From Legionella saoudiensis (GTDB lineage: Bacteria > Pseudomonadota > Gammaproteobacteria > Legionellales > Legionellaceae): a stretch of 64,000 bases of DNA. Location: assembly GCF_001465875.1 (NCBI RefSeq), contig NZ_LN901320.1, positions 124,001 through 188,000 of the forward strand, read 5' to 3'. Numbering within the stretch: the first letter of the stretch is position 1; the number at the start of each line of letters is the position of its first letter. The notes under the pieces were generated by a model that was not told the origin of the DNA, ran no database searches, and saw only the letters and a program-made list of their open reading frames with translations. A program made the position numbers and the translations under genes. This document shows, in pieces, positions 34,773 through 43,038 of this stretch.

Positions 34773-34867
34773 TTCGTTTTCAGTCCTTGGCCTTTATTGA
34801 TTTCCTCCTCATTAGTTTAGTTGAATTTATTCATAGTAGGCAATTTTAATCAGGACTAATTGCATTA

Positions 34868-36118
34868 TCATGCAGGTTTAAGGGGTAAGGTTATGCAAAC
34901 CTTTAAGCCACCTTCTAATAAATTACTTAGAGAAATATCACCTTGATGCATTTGGACAATTTCGCGAGCAATGGTTAATCCTAAGCCTGTGCCGCCAGTG
35001 CTACGTGAGCGTGAGTGCTCTCCCCGATAAAAGGGAAGAAAGGCTTGCTCGAGCTCTTCTGCTGGGAGTCCAGGTCCTTTATCGGTAATAATGATTTCCA
35101 CCTGTTGGGGCAAGCATTGCAAATGAATTGTTGCTTGAGCGCCGTAATGGACGGCGTTATTAATTAGATTACTTAATGCGCGCTTTAATAAATTCACGGA
35201 CCCCAAATAGATGAGTTTAGGGCAATCACTAGTAAAATGTACCTCATAATTTAACTCCAAGGCATCATCGCTTAATGAAGATAATAAGGCTACCAAATCA
35301 AAGCGTTGTGGCTTTTCTTCATGATTAATATCGCGAAAATAATCTAAAGTCTCCTGAATCATGAGCTCCATTTCATTAATATCCGCATTAATTTTTGCAT
35401 AATGAGGAGTATCCGTTAAATATTCAGTTCTCAGTTTCAAGCGCGTCAGTGGGGTGCGTAAATCATGAGAAATAGCGGTTACCACACGGGTACGATTGGC
35501 TAAAAGCTTATTTACTTTTTCTTGTAGGTCATTAATTTTTTTAAAAATAGCCTTTTGATCAGAGTTTCCAGTTAATGGAATGGGGAGCCAATTTTCCAAA
35601 TTTTCATTATAACTTAGACTTTGAATTAACGTTTGAATTGGTTGGTTTAATGTTCTTACAGCCCAGTAATTAATCAGAATTAAGGTTCCTAATAAAATAA
35701 ATAATAAACTGACAATAAAATTTAGTTGATTTGAGGCCGGAGGAATCATGCTAACGTTCAACCAGGCGTTTTCCTGGATAAATAAAGAAAACTCCAGCTT
35801 TTTATTTTGTTTCATAAGATTGAAAAGGACTGGGGCTTTTAAAGTTAGCAGGGCATTTTGTTCATAAACGGGGGTCGGGGATAAGCTAATTTCAGACCAA
35901 CGGGAATGGCGGTTTTGCAAAATAGAGGGCCAACTGGATTGAGGGTTTTTTTGCAGTTGGTTCACAAGACGCGTTAATGAGCGTATGGCATTAGCAGAAA
36001 TAAATGAATGAGTGTGCGCGTAATATTGTCCCAATTGCAACAGTGCGAAGCCAATAATAAGATTACCTAAAATTAGTCCCAGTAGTGTTTTTCTGGCTGT
36101 TGTAGTTAATTGGCTCAT
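34868..36118 (-). CDS. OmpR-partner sensor histidine kinase (EnvZ-like layout)
   Basis: Inner-membrane sensor kinase of 416 residues: membrane segment about 11-31, a short periplasmic domain (about 32-130), second membrane segment about 132-153, then HAMP. The DHp helix has AISHDLRTPL (phospho-accepting H218), followed by a C-terminal ATPase with the N-box NLINNAVHYG, DKGPGLP and GGTGLGLTIAREI. It overlaps the regulator gene by four bases, so the two are translated together. The signal is unknown. The partner genes and the divergent Spy/CpxP-like protein suggest envelope stress sensing, but the periplasmic domain itself gives no clue. Confidence 0.9.
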   Translation of the reverse strand: MSQLTTTARKTLLGLILGNLIIGFALLQLGQYYAHTHSFISANAIRSLTRLVNQLQKNPQSSWPSILQNRHSRWSEISLSPTPVYEQNALLTLKAPVLFNLMKQNKKLEFSLFIQENAWLNVSMIPPASNQLNFIVSLLFILLGTLILINYWAVRTLNQPIQTLIQSLSYNENLENWLPIPLTGNSDQKAIFKKINDLQEKVNKLLANRTRVVTAISHDLRTPLTRLKLRTEYLTDTPHYAKINADINEMELMIQETLDYFRDINHEEKPQRFDLVALLSSLSDDALELNYEVHFTSDCPKLIYLGSVNLLKRALSNLINNAVHYGAQATIHLQCLPQQVEIIITDKGPGLPAEELEQAFLPFYRGEHSRSRSTGGTGLGLTIAREIVQMHQGDISLSNLLEGGLKVCITLPLKPA

Positions 36119-36843
36119 AACATCTCAACCTTTGTTTTGAATTGATAGCCGCCACCACGTATGGTTAATAGTAATTGGGGATTGCGAGGGTCAAGTTCAA
36201 TTTTTTTACGTAAACGACCAATTAAGACATCAATTGTACGATCTTGAGAATCAAAATTTTTATCATATAAGAGATCCATTAGTTGATCGCGACTTAGAAT
36301 GCGTCCGGGATGCTCTAAAAAAATAAGTAATAACTCATATTCGCGTTGGCTTAAAGGGATGGTAATTGCATCTTGGTCGATTAATGCATGGGTATTGCGG
36401 TCGAGAATCCAATTTTCAAAGTGAATTTGCTGTAAAGGAGCAAGTTTTTTGCGCTCCTCACTTAGCTCACCCTGAGTGCGTCTTAATTGTGCTTTGACTC
36501 GCGCTAAAAGCTCTCGAGCGCTAAAAGGCTTGGAAATGTAATCGTCAGCGCCTAATTCTAAGCCTGCAACTTTATCAGCAATGCTGTTTGCAGCGCTAAG
36601 CATAATAATGGGCATGCTGTGTGTTTGGCGAATGGTTTGACAGAGCTGGAGGCCATCCATTCCCGGCAGCATAATATCGAGAATTACCAGATCAAAATTA
36701 TGTTCGCGTAACAATTGTTTGAGTGTAAGCCCATTTAAGGCGCAAGTAGTGCGGAAACCGTTTTTAATCAGGTAATCATTGATTAAATCGATAATCTCTT
36801 GATCATCATCAATAATCAAAATATGGTGTTTTTTGTTATTCAT
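36115..36843 (-). CDS. OmpR/PhoB-family response regulator
   Basis: Two-domain regulator of 242 residues. The receiver has the acidic pair in IIDDDQE, phospho-acceptor D56 (LVILDIMLPG), S83 (MLSAAN) and K105 (ISKPFS). The C-terminal winged helix has LSQREYELLLIFLEHPGRIL and the recognition region RTIDVLIGRLRKKIE. It is probably activated by the downstream kinase. A perfect 24-base inverted repeat (36880-36903) just upstream is a likely operator shared with the divergent Spy-like gene. Similarity is to the OmpR/RstA group; I do not assign it to CpxR or PmrA. Confidence 0.92.
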   Translation of the reverse strand: MNNKKHHILIIDDDQEIIDLINDYLIKNGFRTTCALNGLTLKQLLREHNFDLVILDIMLPGMDGLQLCQTIRQTHSMPIIMLSAANSIADKVAGLELGADDYISKPFSARELLARVKAQLRRTQGELSEERKKLAPLQQIHFENWILDRNTHALIDQDAITIPLSQREYELLLIFLEHPGRILSRDQLMDLLYDKNFDSQDRTIDVLIGRLRKKIELDPRNPQLLLTIRGGGYQFKTKVEML

Positions 36844-36879
36844 TCAATGACCTACAGCGAAGGTAGGAAGTGCCTGATT

Positions 36880-36903
36880 TATTGTAACAACATTGTTACA
36901 ATA
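36880..36903. promoter_or_regulatory. Perfect inverted repeat, likely operator of the two-component system
   Basis: TATTGTAACA (36880-36889) and TGTTACAATA (36894-36903) around ACAT. It lies in the 135-base gap between the divergent regulator gene and the Spy-like gene. The GTTACA half resembles the 3' end of the enterobacterial RstA box and OmpR-type sites. Confidence 0.6.
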
Positions 36904-36978
36904 AACAATCCATTTGTCATATTCCTATTACATTCAACCAGTACACTTAGCAATGAAGACGAATAATAGGAGAAAAAA

Positions 36979-37413
36979 ATGAATATCAAACGTTTGTTAC
37001 TTGTTAATAGCTGCGCTTTCGCATTAGCTGGGGCCTCAGTGGTATTTGCTCAAACCGCAACAGAAAATGTAAATAAAGGGACACAGAAACAAGAGCAATG
37101 CGCTAAGTATAAATCGCTTTCTACACAGCAACGTGCTCAATTGCAGGCTTTAAGAAAAAGTATGCGTGCAGAAATAAAACCTTTAATTAAGGAAAAACAC
37201 GCTATAAGAGCGCAAATCAAAGCAGCAATTACAGCACCTAACGCCCAATGGAATAACGTTGAGGCTTTAGTGGCTAAAAGCAATGAGGTAAATAATAAAA
37301 TCACCATGGTTGTGGCAAAAAGTCGATTTGATGCTTTTCAAAAAGTAGGGGTATTAATGCCTTTCAGACATCACCATAGATGCCCTCATGATAATAAAAT
37401 AGCTCAACAGTAA
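36979..37413 (+). CDS. Periplasmic Spy/CpxP-like protein
   Basis: A 144-residue exported protein with a signal peptide (LLLVNSCAFALAGASVVFA, cleavage after about residue 24). The helical body fits the Spy/CpxP fold: one LTxxQ-type motif (LSTQQRAQLQALRKSM, about residues 48-63) followed by long basic helices (KPLIKEKHAIRAQIKAA). The C-terminus ends in a histidine cluster (FRHHHRCPHD). These proteins act as ATP-independent periplasmic chaperones or as stress-response feedback sensors. It is divergent from the two-component genes and shares the 24-base operator candidate. The histidine tail may bind metal, which is an inference. Confidence 0.75.
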   Translation: MNIKRLLLVNSCAFALAGASVVFAQTATENVNKGTQKQEQCAKYKSLSTQQRAQLQALRKSMRAEIKPLIKEKHAIRAQIKAAITAPNAQWNNVEALVAKSNEVNNKITMVVAKSRFDAFQKVGVLMPFRHHHRCPHDNKIAQQ

Positions 37414-37419
37414 AAGTAG

Positions 37420-37452
37420 AAAGTAGCCTTGAGGCATCATCAAGGCTACTTT
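37420..37452. terminator. Bidirectional terminator after the Spy-like gene and cupin gene
   Basis: AAAGTAGCCTTG (37420-37431) and its exact complement (37441-37452) around 9 bases. The right arm overlaps the stop codon of the cupin gene on the minus strand. Confidence 0.78.
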
Positions 37453-37790
37453 AGTTCGACTACAATAACTTTGATTGGATGGTCACTCACATTTTCATCA
37501 GTATGCAATTCGCCGGGAACATCTTTAAGCAAATAATAAGCTTGATCTTTCTCTAATTCGAGATAATGTACCTCACCTTTATTATTAGTAACTTTAAGTT
37601 TTCCCGAATCTAAAGCCACCACAACCCGGTTATGTTCATGGCGATGCATGGCTAAACTTTGCTCTTTGGCTGGATAAATCAAGGTCTTCCAAACCTGTAC
37701 CTTATTATTCGCGAGCAAGGGAATACGCTGAGTGTTAGCCTGAGCTAAATATGAACTTAACATAAAAATTAATATAATAAATTGACGCAT
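37446..37790 (-). CDS. Exported cupin-fold protein
   Basis: A 114-residue protein with a short signal peptide (FIILIFMLSSYLAQA). The mature part is a single cupin barrel: LAMHRHEHNRVVVALDSGKL resembles cupin motif 1 (H-x-H with a downstream acidic/histidine residue), and PGELHTDENVSDHPIKVIVVEL resembles motif 2. The histidines could hold a metal. Catalytic or binding role unknown; small periplasmic cupins are often sugar, quercetinase-like or sensing proteins. It lies between the Spy-like gene (convergent) and oxyR. Confidence 0.72.
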   Translation of the reverse strand: MRQFIILIFMLSSYLAQANTQRIPLLANNKVQVWKTLIYPAKEQSLAMHRHEHNRVVVALDSGKLKVTNNKGEVHYLELEKDQAYYLLKDVPGELHTDENVSDHPIKVIVVELK

Positions 37791-37822
37791 TTTTTCTCAC
37801 TCTTTTTGCAAACAGAAGAAAA

Positions 37823-38740
37823 CTATAATACAAAGTCACGCTGAAGTGTATCCGAAACGACTTGTTGGATAAGCTGTGCCAATTTATTATACATTTGGAT
37901 TTTATAAGAGGTGGTACGCCAGGCTACACCTATTTCCCTATACGCTTGCTTATTTGTTAAGGGCATAGCAATTAACTCAGTCCCATTAAGAATTCCGCTG
38001 TTGATGGCTAATGTGGGTAAAAAGGTAATCCCTGGTTGATGATTGACCATTTGAATTAACGTATGGAGGCTGGTGGCAAAAAAATGATTAATTTGTTTAC
38101 TCTCTTTCAGTTCGCAGGCTTGCAATGCATGCCCTGTCAAACAGTGCTCTTTTTCCAGAAGAAAGATGCTGTTTTCAGGCAAATTGCTAATTTCAGGAGT
38201 AAGTCCTTGCCAAGTTTTTGGTAAGACTAGTTGAAAGTAATCTTTAGCCAGAATACGAGTATGCAAATCCGAGGTAGGATAAGGTAGGGCAAGAATGACC
38301 ATATCCAATTTCCCTTCGCTTAATAGTTTTAATGCATTTTCGGTGGTATCTTCTCTAATAAATAGAGCTAGATCGGGATAGCGCTCCTGACATAAATTTT
38401 GCAATCCATTTAAAATAAAAGGAGCAATGGTGGGAATAATTCCCAAATAAAAATTACCTTGCATCATTTTTCCCTGTGTCATTGCATAGTCAACTAGGGC
38501 ATCACTTTGTTCCAGAAGAGCTCGGCTGCGTCTTACAATTTCCTCTCCCAGCGGTGTAAACAAAAAGGTCTTGTGATCGCGCTCTAATAATTGTACTTCA
38601 AGCGTTTCCTCCAAATTGGTAATTGCGGCACTTAACGTGGATTGACTAATAAAGCACGCCGCTGCCGCACGTCCAAAATGCTGGTGTTCATAGAGGCTTA
38701 GTAAATAATGTAAATGTTTTAGGTTCGTTAATTTTCTCAT
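37823..38740 (-). CDS. oxyR: OxyR-like LysR-family regulator
   Basis: LysR-type regulator of about 305 residues. The N-terminal HTH is LKHLHYLLSLYEHQHFGRAA followed by CFISQSTLSAAITNLEETL. In the effector domain, Cys residues occur in EKEHCLTGHALQACELKES, matching OxyR C199-H-C208 (KxxCLTDHA) and therefore peroxide sensing by a disulfide. It is divergent from ahpC by about 95 bases, the usual arrangement for OxyR control. I favour the ATG at 38740 because GGAAAAAGCG precedes it; an ATG at 38758 is an alternative. In L. pneumophila, OxyR and AhpC2D have been studied together. Confidence 0.85.
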   Translation of the reverse strand: MRKLTNLKHLHYLLSLYEHQHFGRAAAACFISQSTLSAAITNLEETLEVQLLERDHKTFLFTPLGEEIVRRSRALLEQSDALVDYAMTQGKMMQGNFYLGIIPTIAPFILNGLQNLCQERYPDLALFIREDTTENALKLLSEGKLDMVILALPYPTSDLHTRILAKDYFQLVLPKTWQGLTPEISNLPENSIFLLEKEHCLTGHALQACELKESKQINHFFATSLHTLIQMVNHQPGITFLPTLAINSGILNGTELIAMPLTNKQAYREIGVAWRTTSYKIQMYNKLAQLIQQVVSDTLQRDFVL

Positions 38741-38835
38741 CGCTTTTTCCGATTGCATATATCTGTTTTATTCATTTTAAATAATTATACACCATCACTA
38801 TACTCAAATTGTACCCAGTAAAGAGGAGAATAATT
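38741..38835 (+). promoter_or_regulatory. oxyR-ahpC divergent promoter region
   Basis: AT-rich gap with a palindromic ATAATTAT core (38781-38788) and a TATACT -10 candidate (38799-38804) for ahpC without a good -35, consistent with activator dependence. A clear AAGAGGAGA ribosome site follows at 38820-38829. An OxyR footprint is plausible but not demonstrated. Confidence 0.4.
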
Positions 38836-39384
38836 ATGTTAACTGTTGGCCAAAAAATACCAGAATTTTCTGTTGTTGCGGTAAAACCTGGTTTTAATAA
38901 CCATGAAGAAAATGGGGAAAGTGCTTTTGAAGTAATTACGGAACAAAGTTTTGCTGGTAAATGGAAAGTACTTTATTTTTATCCTAAAGATTTTACTTTT
39001 GTTTGCCCTACAGAAATTGTGGAATTTGCTCGATTAAATGGCGAATTTAGTGATCGGGATGCTGTGGTATTAGGAGGTAGCACCGATAATGAATTTGTAA
39101 AACTTGCATGGCGTCGAGAGCATAAAGATTTACATGCCTTAGATCAATACAGTTTTGCCGATGTGAATGGAAAATTGACGGATGGTTTAGGTGTAAGAGA
39201 TGCGGAAAGTGGTTGCGCGTTAAGAGCCACGTTCATTATTGACCCCAATAATGTCATTCAACATGTTAGCGTTAACTCGTTAAACGTAGGTCGTAATCCC
39301 CAAGAGATATTACGTATTTTGGATGCTTTACAAACCGATGAGCTTTGTCCTTGTAATCGTCCAGTGGGTGGGGAAACATTATAA
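38836..39384 (+). CDS. ahpC: AhpC-type peroxiredoxin
   Basis: Thiol peroxidase of the AhpC/Prx1 class, 182 residues. The peroxidatic cysteine is C57 in DFTFVCPTE; the C-terminus has C171 and C173 (ELCPCNRP) as resolving cysteines. It reduces hydrogen peroxide and organic peroxides. The start at 38836 follows AAGAGGAGA and gives the family start MLTVGQKIPEF; a longer frame from 38809 is less likely. This sequence type pairs with AhpD rather than AhpF, and ahpD follows after 46 bases. It corresponds to the AhpC2D system of L. pneumophila. Confidence 0.93.
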   Translation: MLTVGQKIPEFSVVAVKPGFNNHEENGESAFEVITEQSFAGKWKVLYFYPKDFTFVCPTEIVEFARLNGEFSDRDAVVLGGSTDNEFVKLAWRREHKDLHALDQYSFADVNGKLTDGLGVRDAESGCALRATFIIDPNNVIQHVSVNSLNVGRNPQEILRILDALQTDELCPCNRPVGGETL

Positions 39385-39430
39385 AAACCAAGGTTGGGCC
39401 ATAAGCCTAACCTACTTACGTGAGGTCATT

Positions 39431-39958
39431 ATGTCTATTGAACAATTAAAGCAAAGTATTCCCGATTATGCCAAAGACATACGTCTTAACGTCAGCAATC
39501 TTTTTGGGAATATAGCACAAACAGGTTTAACGGAGAGCCAATTTTACGGAACCACTTTGGCTATTGCCTACAGTATTAACAATAAACAAATCCTGGAGGC
39601 TATTTTGGCTGAAGGAGAGGCTTACATAAGCCCAGAATTACTACAAGCAGCCAAAATAGCTGCAACGCTCATGGCCATGAATAATGTATATTATCGTGGT
39701 ATTCATTTGGCTGGAAATAAAGAGTTATCCTTATTGCCTGCTAATTTACGTATGAATGCCATGATAAATCCTGGAGTACCTAAAGCAGATTTTGAACTTT
39801 TTGCTTTAGCGGTATCTGCTTTAAATGGTTGTGGGATGTGTATTCATTCTCATGTAGCACAGCTTGAAAAAGAGGAAATAAGCAAAGTGGGGATTCAGTC
39901 AGCATTTCGTATAGCTGCCGTACTCAATGCATTGGCTTTGGTGCTCACACTGGAATAA
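39431..39958 (+). CDS. ahpD: AhpD alkylhydroperoxidase
   Basis: A 175-residue all-helical protein of the AhpD family. The redox motif CGMCIHSH (C-x-x-C-x3-H, about residues 131-138) and the upstream FELFALAVSALNGCG are intact. In mycobacteria AhpD passes electrons from dihydrolipoamide to AhpC; the same is inferred here because it follows ahpC. The start at 39431 matches the family; an earlier in-frame start at 39323 lies inside ahpC. A small hairpin (AGGTTGGGC/GCCTAACCT, 39391-39413) sits between the two genes and may lower ahpD expression. Confidence 0.92.
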   Translation: MSIEQLKQSIPDYAKDIRLNVSNLFGNIAQTGLTESQFYGTTLAIAYSINNKQILEAILAEGEAYISPELLQAAKIAATLMAMNNVYYRGIHLAGNKELSLLPANLRMNAMINPGVPKADFELFALAVSALNGCGMCIHSHVAQLEKEEISKVGIQSAFRIAAVLNALALVLTLE

Positions 39959-39974
39959 TAGGCTGTAATGCTAT

Positions 39975-40002
39975 CCCGTATTATGACCTTACCTAATACG
40001 GG
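39975..40002. terminator. Terminator between ahpD and the symporter gene
   Basis: CCCGTATT (39975-39982) and AATACGGG (39995-40002) pair around 12 bases between convergent genes. Bidirectional terminator is likely; the T-run is weak. Confidence 0.55.
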
Positions 40003-40008
40003 CTACCA

Positions 40009-41241
40009 TTATGGGGTACTTTTTAACCAATCCTTACCTTCTACTAATCGAGCGACCATCATACTACCCACTGTATTACAGGTAACATTAAGCATAGTTG
40101 CTAAAGGGTCAATAATGATGCTGATAGCAGCAATTGCAATTAAAACAGAAGGAGGGAAGCCATAGACGCTTAATATAAGTAATTCCCCCAACATACCACC
40201 ACTGGGAATAGCACCCATAACGGTACCTACTAGTAAAGAAACGCCAATGGCCGTAAGTAATACGCTTGCCCCAGAAAAATCCCAATGAAAAATCCCAAAT
40301 AAGAATGCGATTTTAAACATGCCGCCAATAACAGAACCTTCTTTATGAATAATTGTGCCTAATGGGATTACTGTTTCATAAACTTCTGGAGGAATCCGCA
40401 TTTTTTTGGTAGCTACTAAATTGGCTGGAATACTTGCTGCACTGCTGCATGTGGCAATTGACGTTACTGAGGGAAGGAAAATAGCGTGCCAAAATAACCG
40501 AACACCCAATGTTTTCCCTGCAAAATAGGCATAAAGAGTAAAGCCCAGAACAAAATATAAGAACGTATAAAAATAATAAAGCCCGGCAATACGCAGGTAA
40601 TTTTCCATTAACTGTGGGCCTAATTCATTGATTAGCACTGCAAAATAGGCGAAAAAACCTATAGGCGCATAATACATAATCAGCGTAAAAACCCGCATGA
40701 AAATTTGCTCTCCAGTATGCAAAAAGTCAATAAACACTAAGCCTTTTTCACCTAAGTGTGCTGTGGAAATGCCTACTAAAAGAGAAAATACGATTAAGGC
40801 CAAGATGTGTTGGTGTGACAGCAAATGACTAAAATCTTTTACGGTAAAGATGCCGGCAATTTGGCTACTAAAATTGGCAGTATTAGGTTGCATTGGCGTG
40901 GAAAGAGCTAAGGTAACTCCTTGTGCTGGCGGAAACATTTTAACGACAAGCAGGGCATAAATTGCCGCGATTAAACTAGTAATAAAAAAAACTACAGCCA
41001 TATTAAAAATGATTTTACCAAGCTTTCCCATGGAGCCTAGGCGTGCAATAGCGGATGTTACGCTGAAAAAAATCAAAGGCACAATGGCTGTGAAAATCAA
41101 GTTAAGAAAAATTTCACCAAAAGGTTTTAAGTAGGGGGTGAGGGTACCAAAGTAATAACCAGTTAATCCTCCCAGCAAAATAGAAGAAATTAAAATAAAA
41201 GGAAAAAAATAAGTTCCTAGAATTTTTTTTACTGCAGCCAT
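40009..41241 (-). CDS. Dicarboxylate/amino acid:cation symporter (DAACS family)
   Basis: Inner-membrane transporter of the GltP/DctA family, 410 residues, 8 or more hydrophobic segments. Conserved parts are SVTSIATCSSAASIPANLVA (the serine-rich HP1 region), EVYETVIPLGTIIHKEGSVI (normally N-M-D-G-T in this place, so partly diverged) and ATMLNVTCNTVGSMMVARL in helix 8. It takes up glutamate, aspartate or C4-dicarboxylates with Na(+) or H(+); which one cannot be told. Amino acids are the main carbon source of Legionella, so an amino-acid substrate is plausible. Monocistronic on the minus strand. Confidence 0.85.
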   Translation of the reverse strand: MAAVKKILGTYFFPFILISSILLGGLTGYYFGTLTPYLKPFGEIFLNLIFTAIVPLIFFSVTSAIARLGSMGKLGKIIFNMAVVFFITSLIAAIYALLVVKMFPPAQGVTLALSTPMQPNTANFSSQIAGIFTVKDFSHLLSHQHILALIVFSLLVGISTAHLGEKGLVFIDFLHTGEQIFMRVFTLIMYYAPIGFFAYFAVLINELGPQLMENYLRIAGLYYFYTFLYFVLGFTLYAYFAGKTLGVRLFWHAIFLPSVTSIATCSSAASIPANLVATKKMRIPPEVYETVIPLGTIIHKEGSVIGGMFKIAFLFGIFHWDFSGASVLLTAIGVSLLVGTVMGAIPSGGMLGELLILSVYGFPPSVLIAIAAISIIIDPLATMLNVTCNTVGSMMVARLVEGKDWLKSTP

Positions 41242-41372
41242 GTAGTGATTTCCTTCAATTAGGCAGGGATTTTTAAGCTTTGTATTTTATACCCAAGATC
41301 CTGCAAATGCTATTTTTATACTGGAGATAAAATGAGCTATGAATAAGTTTTCATGAATATAAAACGCATTTA

Positions 41373-41401
41373 TTGACTTAAATATTTACATGCTGTATAA
41401 T
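41373..41401 (+). promoter_or_regulatory. Near-consensus sigma-70 promoter before the coiled-coil gene
   Basis: TTGACT (41373-41378), 17 bases, TATAAT (41396-41401), 36 bases before the ATG at 41438. Overlapping CTTAAATATT resembles one PmrA half-site, but no second repeat follows at an 11-base distance. Confidence 0.6.
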
Positions 41402-41437
41402 TCGTGCTGCCTACATAATCAAACCGTGAGGGTTCTT

Positions 41438-42940
41438 ATGCCAGCTATTGACGTTGTTCGTTACACGCCATCTGAGTTACAAATCTGGGATATTGCATTA
41501 AAAAATAATCACGCATTAATTCTTAATTACACCAATCGTATTAATCAATATCAGCTCGTTTTAACTCCCTTAGAAGAAAGATTACAACAAATAGATCAGT
41601 CAATTAATGAAGCTCATGCAGCATTAAATGTGCTGACTGGTGTATCTCTTGATTTGTCGGCTTATCTGAATCCAAACTATCATCCTCCTCGACATGGGGA
41701 TCATAATACTAATTATCGAATTATAGATTTACAACGCCAATTAATTTATTGGTCTTCGCTAAGAAAAGATCATATAGATGATATGGCACCCTATCAAAAC
41801 AACATTCATCGTCTAACTCAAGAACAAAATAAATTAATCGCTAAAAATGAACTGATAGAACAACAGATTGAATCAGCAAATTCATTCTTAAACGTATTGT
41901 CTAATAACCCCCGTGCTTTGGTGATGGACTTACGGGACACACTGCTCACAGCTGTAAATGCTTATGAAGATAAGCATATGCGAAATCAATCTCTGGCTGT
42001 ACGTAGCAGCTTGCATGCAATTCATAATGGCTTAAATTTTTTAATTAACGATGCATATGATTTAAGCGTACAGCGGCAAAACTATTTACGCTTATGTGGC
42101 TTTTTAGCGGATATATATGCTCAAGTTCAACGAGCAAATAAAGATGATGCCTTTCTCGATATGTTGGCAGAAGTTATTAATACCACCCACATCCATCCAC
42201 AAGAAGATCTTTTAGATGAGCTTGGCCCTCAATTTAATGCCATGGCATGGTTTCGGGTCATCAAAAAAGAGCATCGTCGTACTTTTGCAATTACCGAATC
42301 TGAATTAAACAGCGATGAAGCTTCGCAATGTCAGCAAACCATGGATAGACTTTTGGATGATTCGTTAACACAAACGACTTATTTACAACAGAGCATTAGA
42401 CAATGTGCGCAAGCGATAGATTTCGAACTTTGTGAAAAAATACGCAGAAACGAGCCTATTGATTATCACTTTTATATCTGCTTAGCTAATACCTTAATGC
42501 AATTGCATCATGACAGCAGCAATTCACGTGCCTTAGAGCGTTTGCTGCATATGACAGACCAAGCAACTGGGGCTTCTTCATTCGGTAAAAAGTTATTAGG
42601 CGCTTTAATGATTGTCTTAGGTGTAGCAATGATTGCCACCAGCGTTTTAGCTTTTGTATCAGGGCTTGGCAGCACAACGGCCCTTAGCATTTGGGGAAGT
42701 ACTTTAGGATTGAGCCTTATTCAAACTCAAGTTGCGGCTCTTACCTTGAGTTGTTCTATAACCGCTGCAATGGGGACGGGCCTCACCTTCTGGGGAGCTC
42801 GTACGGTAAGTGCCAGCGCGCGGCAAGGTTTGTCACAAGATTTAATGGAAACTTATGATGCGGCATTAAAGAATGTAGACCCATCAGCTCCTTTAGCTGA
42901 TGAGCATACCTCATACTACCCTCAGCCGATGTATCATTAA
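41438..42940 (+). CDS. Unknown coiled-coil protein with C-terminal membrane hairpin, candidate effector
   Basis: Not recognised. A 500-residue protein with no signal peptide. Residues about 1-380 are mostly helical and hydrophilic with long coiled-coil stretches (RIINQYQLVLTPLEERLQQ-type heptads, then NELIEQQIESANSFLNVL). Two or three hydrophobic segments lie at about 384-455 (LLGALMIVLGVAMIATSVLAF, then LTLSCSITAAMGTGLTFWGA). The tail is short and acidic/proline-rich (DPSAPLADEHTS). This layout is common among Legionella Dot/Icm substrates that insert in host membranes. The start at 41438 follows GAGGG; an ATG at 41390 overlaps the promoter. It lies 98 bases upstream of the HDAC-like gene. 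Effector status is inferred only. Confidence 0.68.
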   Translation: MPAIDVVRYTPSELQIWDIALKNNHALILNYTNRINQYQLVLTPLEERLQQIDQSINEAHAALNVLTGVSLDLSAYLNPNYHPPRHGDHNTNYRIIDLQRQLIYWSSLRKDHIDDMAPYQNNIHRLTQEQNKLIAKNELIEQQIESANSFLNVLSNNPRALVMDLRDTLLTAVNAYEDKHMRNQSLAVRSSLHAIHNGLNFLINDAYDLSVQRQNYLRLCGFLADIYAQVQRANKDDAFLDMLAEVINTTHIHPQEDLLDELGPQFNAMAWFRVIKKEHRRTFAITESELNSDEASQCQQTMDRLLDDSLTQTTYLQQSIRQCAQAIDFELCEKIRRNEPIDYHFYICLANTLMQLHHDSSNSRALERLLHMTDQATGASSFGKKLLGALMIVLGVAMIATSVLAFVSGLGSTTALSIWGSTLGLSLIQTQVAALTLSCSITAAMGTGLTFWGARTVSASARQGLSQDLMETYDAALKNVDPSAPLADEHTSYYPQPMYH

Positions 42941-43038
42941 TTCTTCATTGCTACATTTAATTAAGCTCTATAATCTATAGATGGAAAAGGGAGATATAGG
43001 GCTTAATATCATCACTTAAATTTTCATAGGAAATGAAA

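Noticed and set aside
36115..36843. Assignment of the response regulator as PmrA or CpxR
   Set aside because: Only general OmpR-family features are visible; the kinase lacks diagnostic features and the neighbours do not match those regulators' usual context clearly enough.
38809..38835. Upstream start for ahpC adding nine residues
   Set aside because: The family N-terminus begins at 38836, and the AAGAGGAGA ribosome site is placed for that start.
43002..43023. cTTAATatC and cTTAAattT before the HDAC-like gene as a PmrA site
   Set aside because: The period is 13 rather than 11 bases and the repeat lies only about 15 bases from the start codon with no room for a -10; kept only as a remark in the gene entry.
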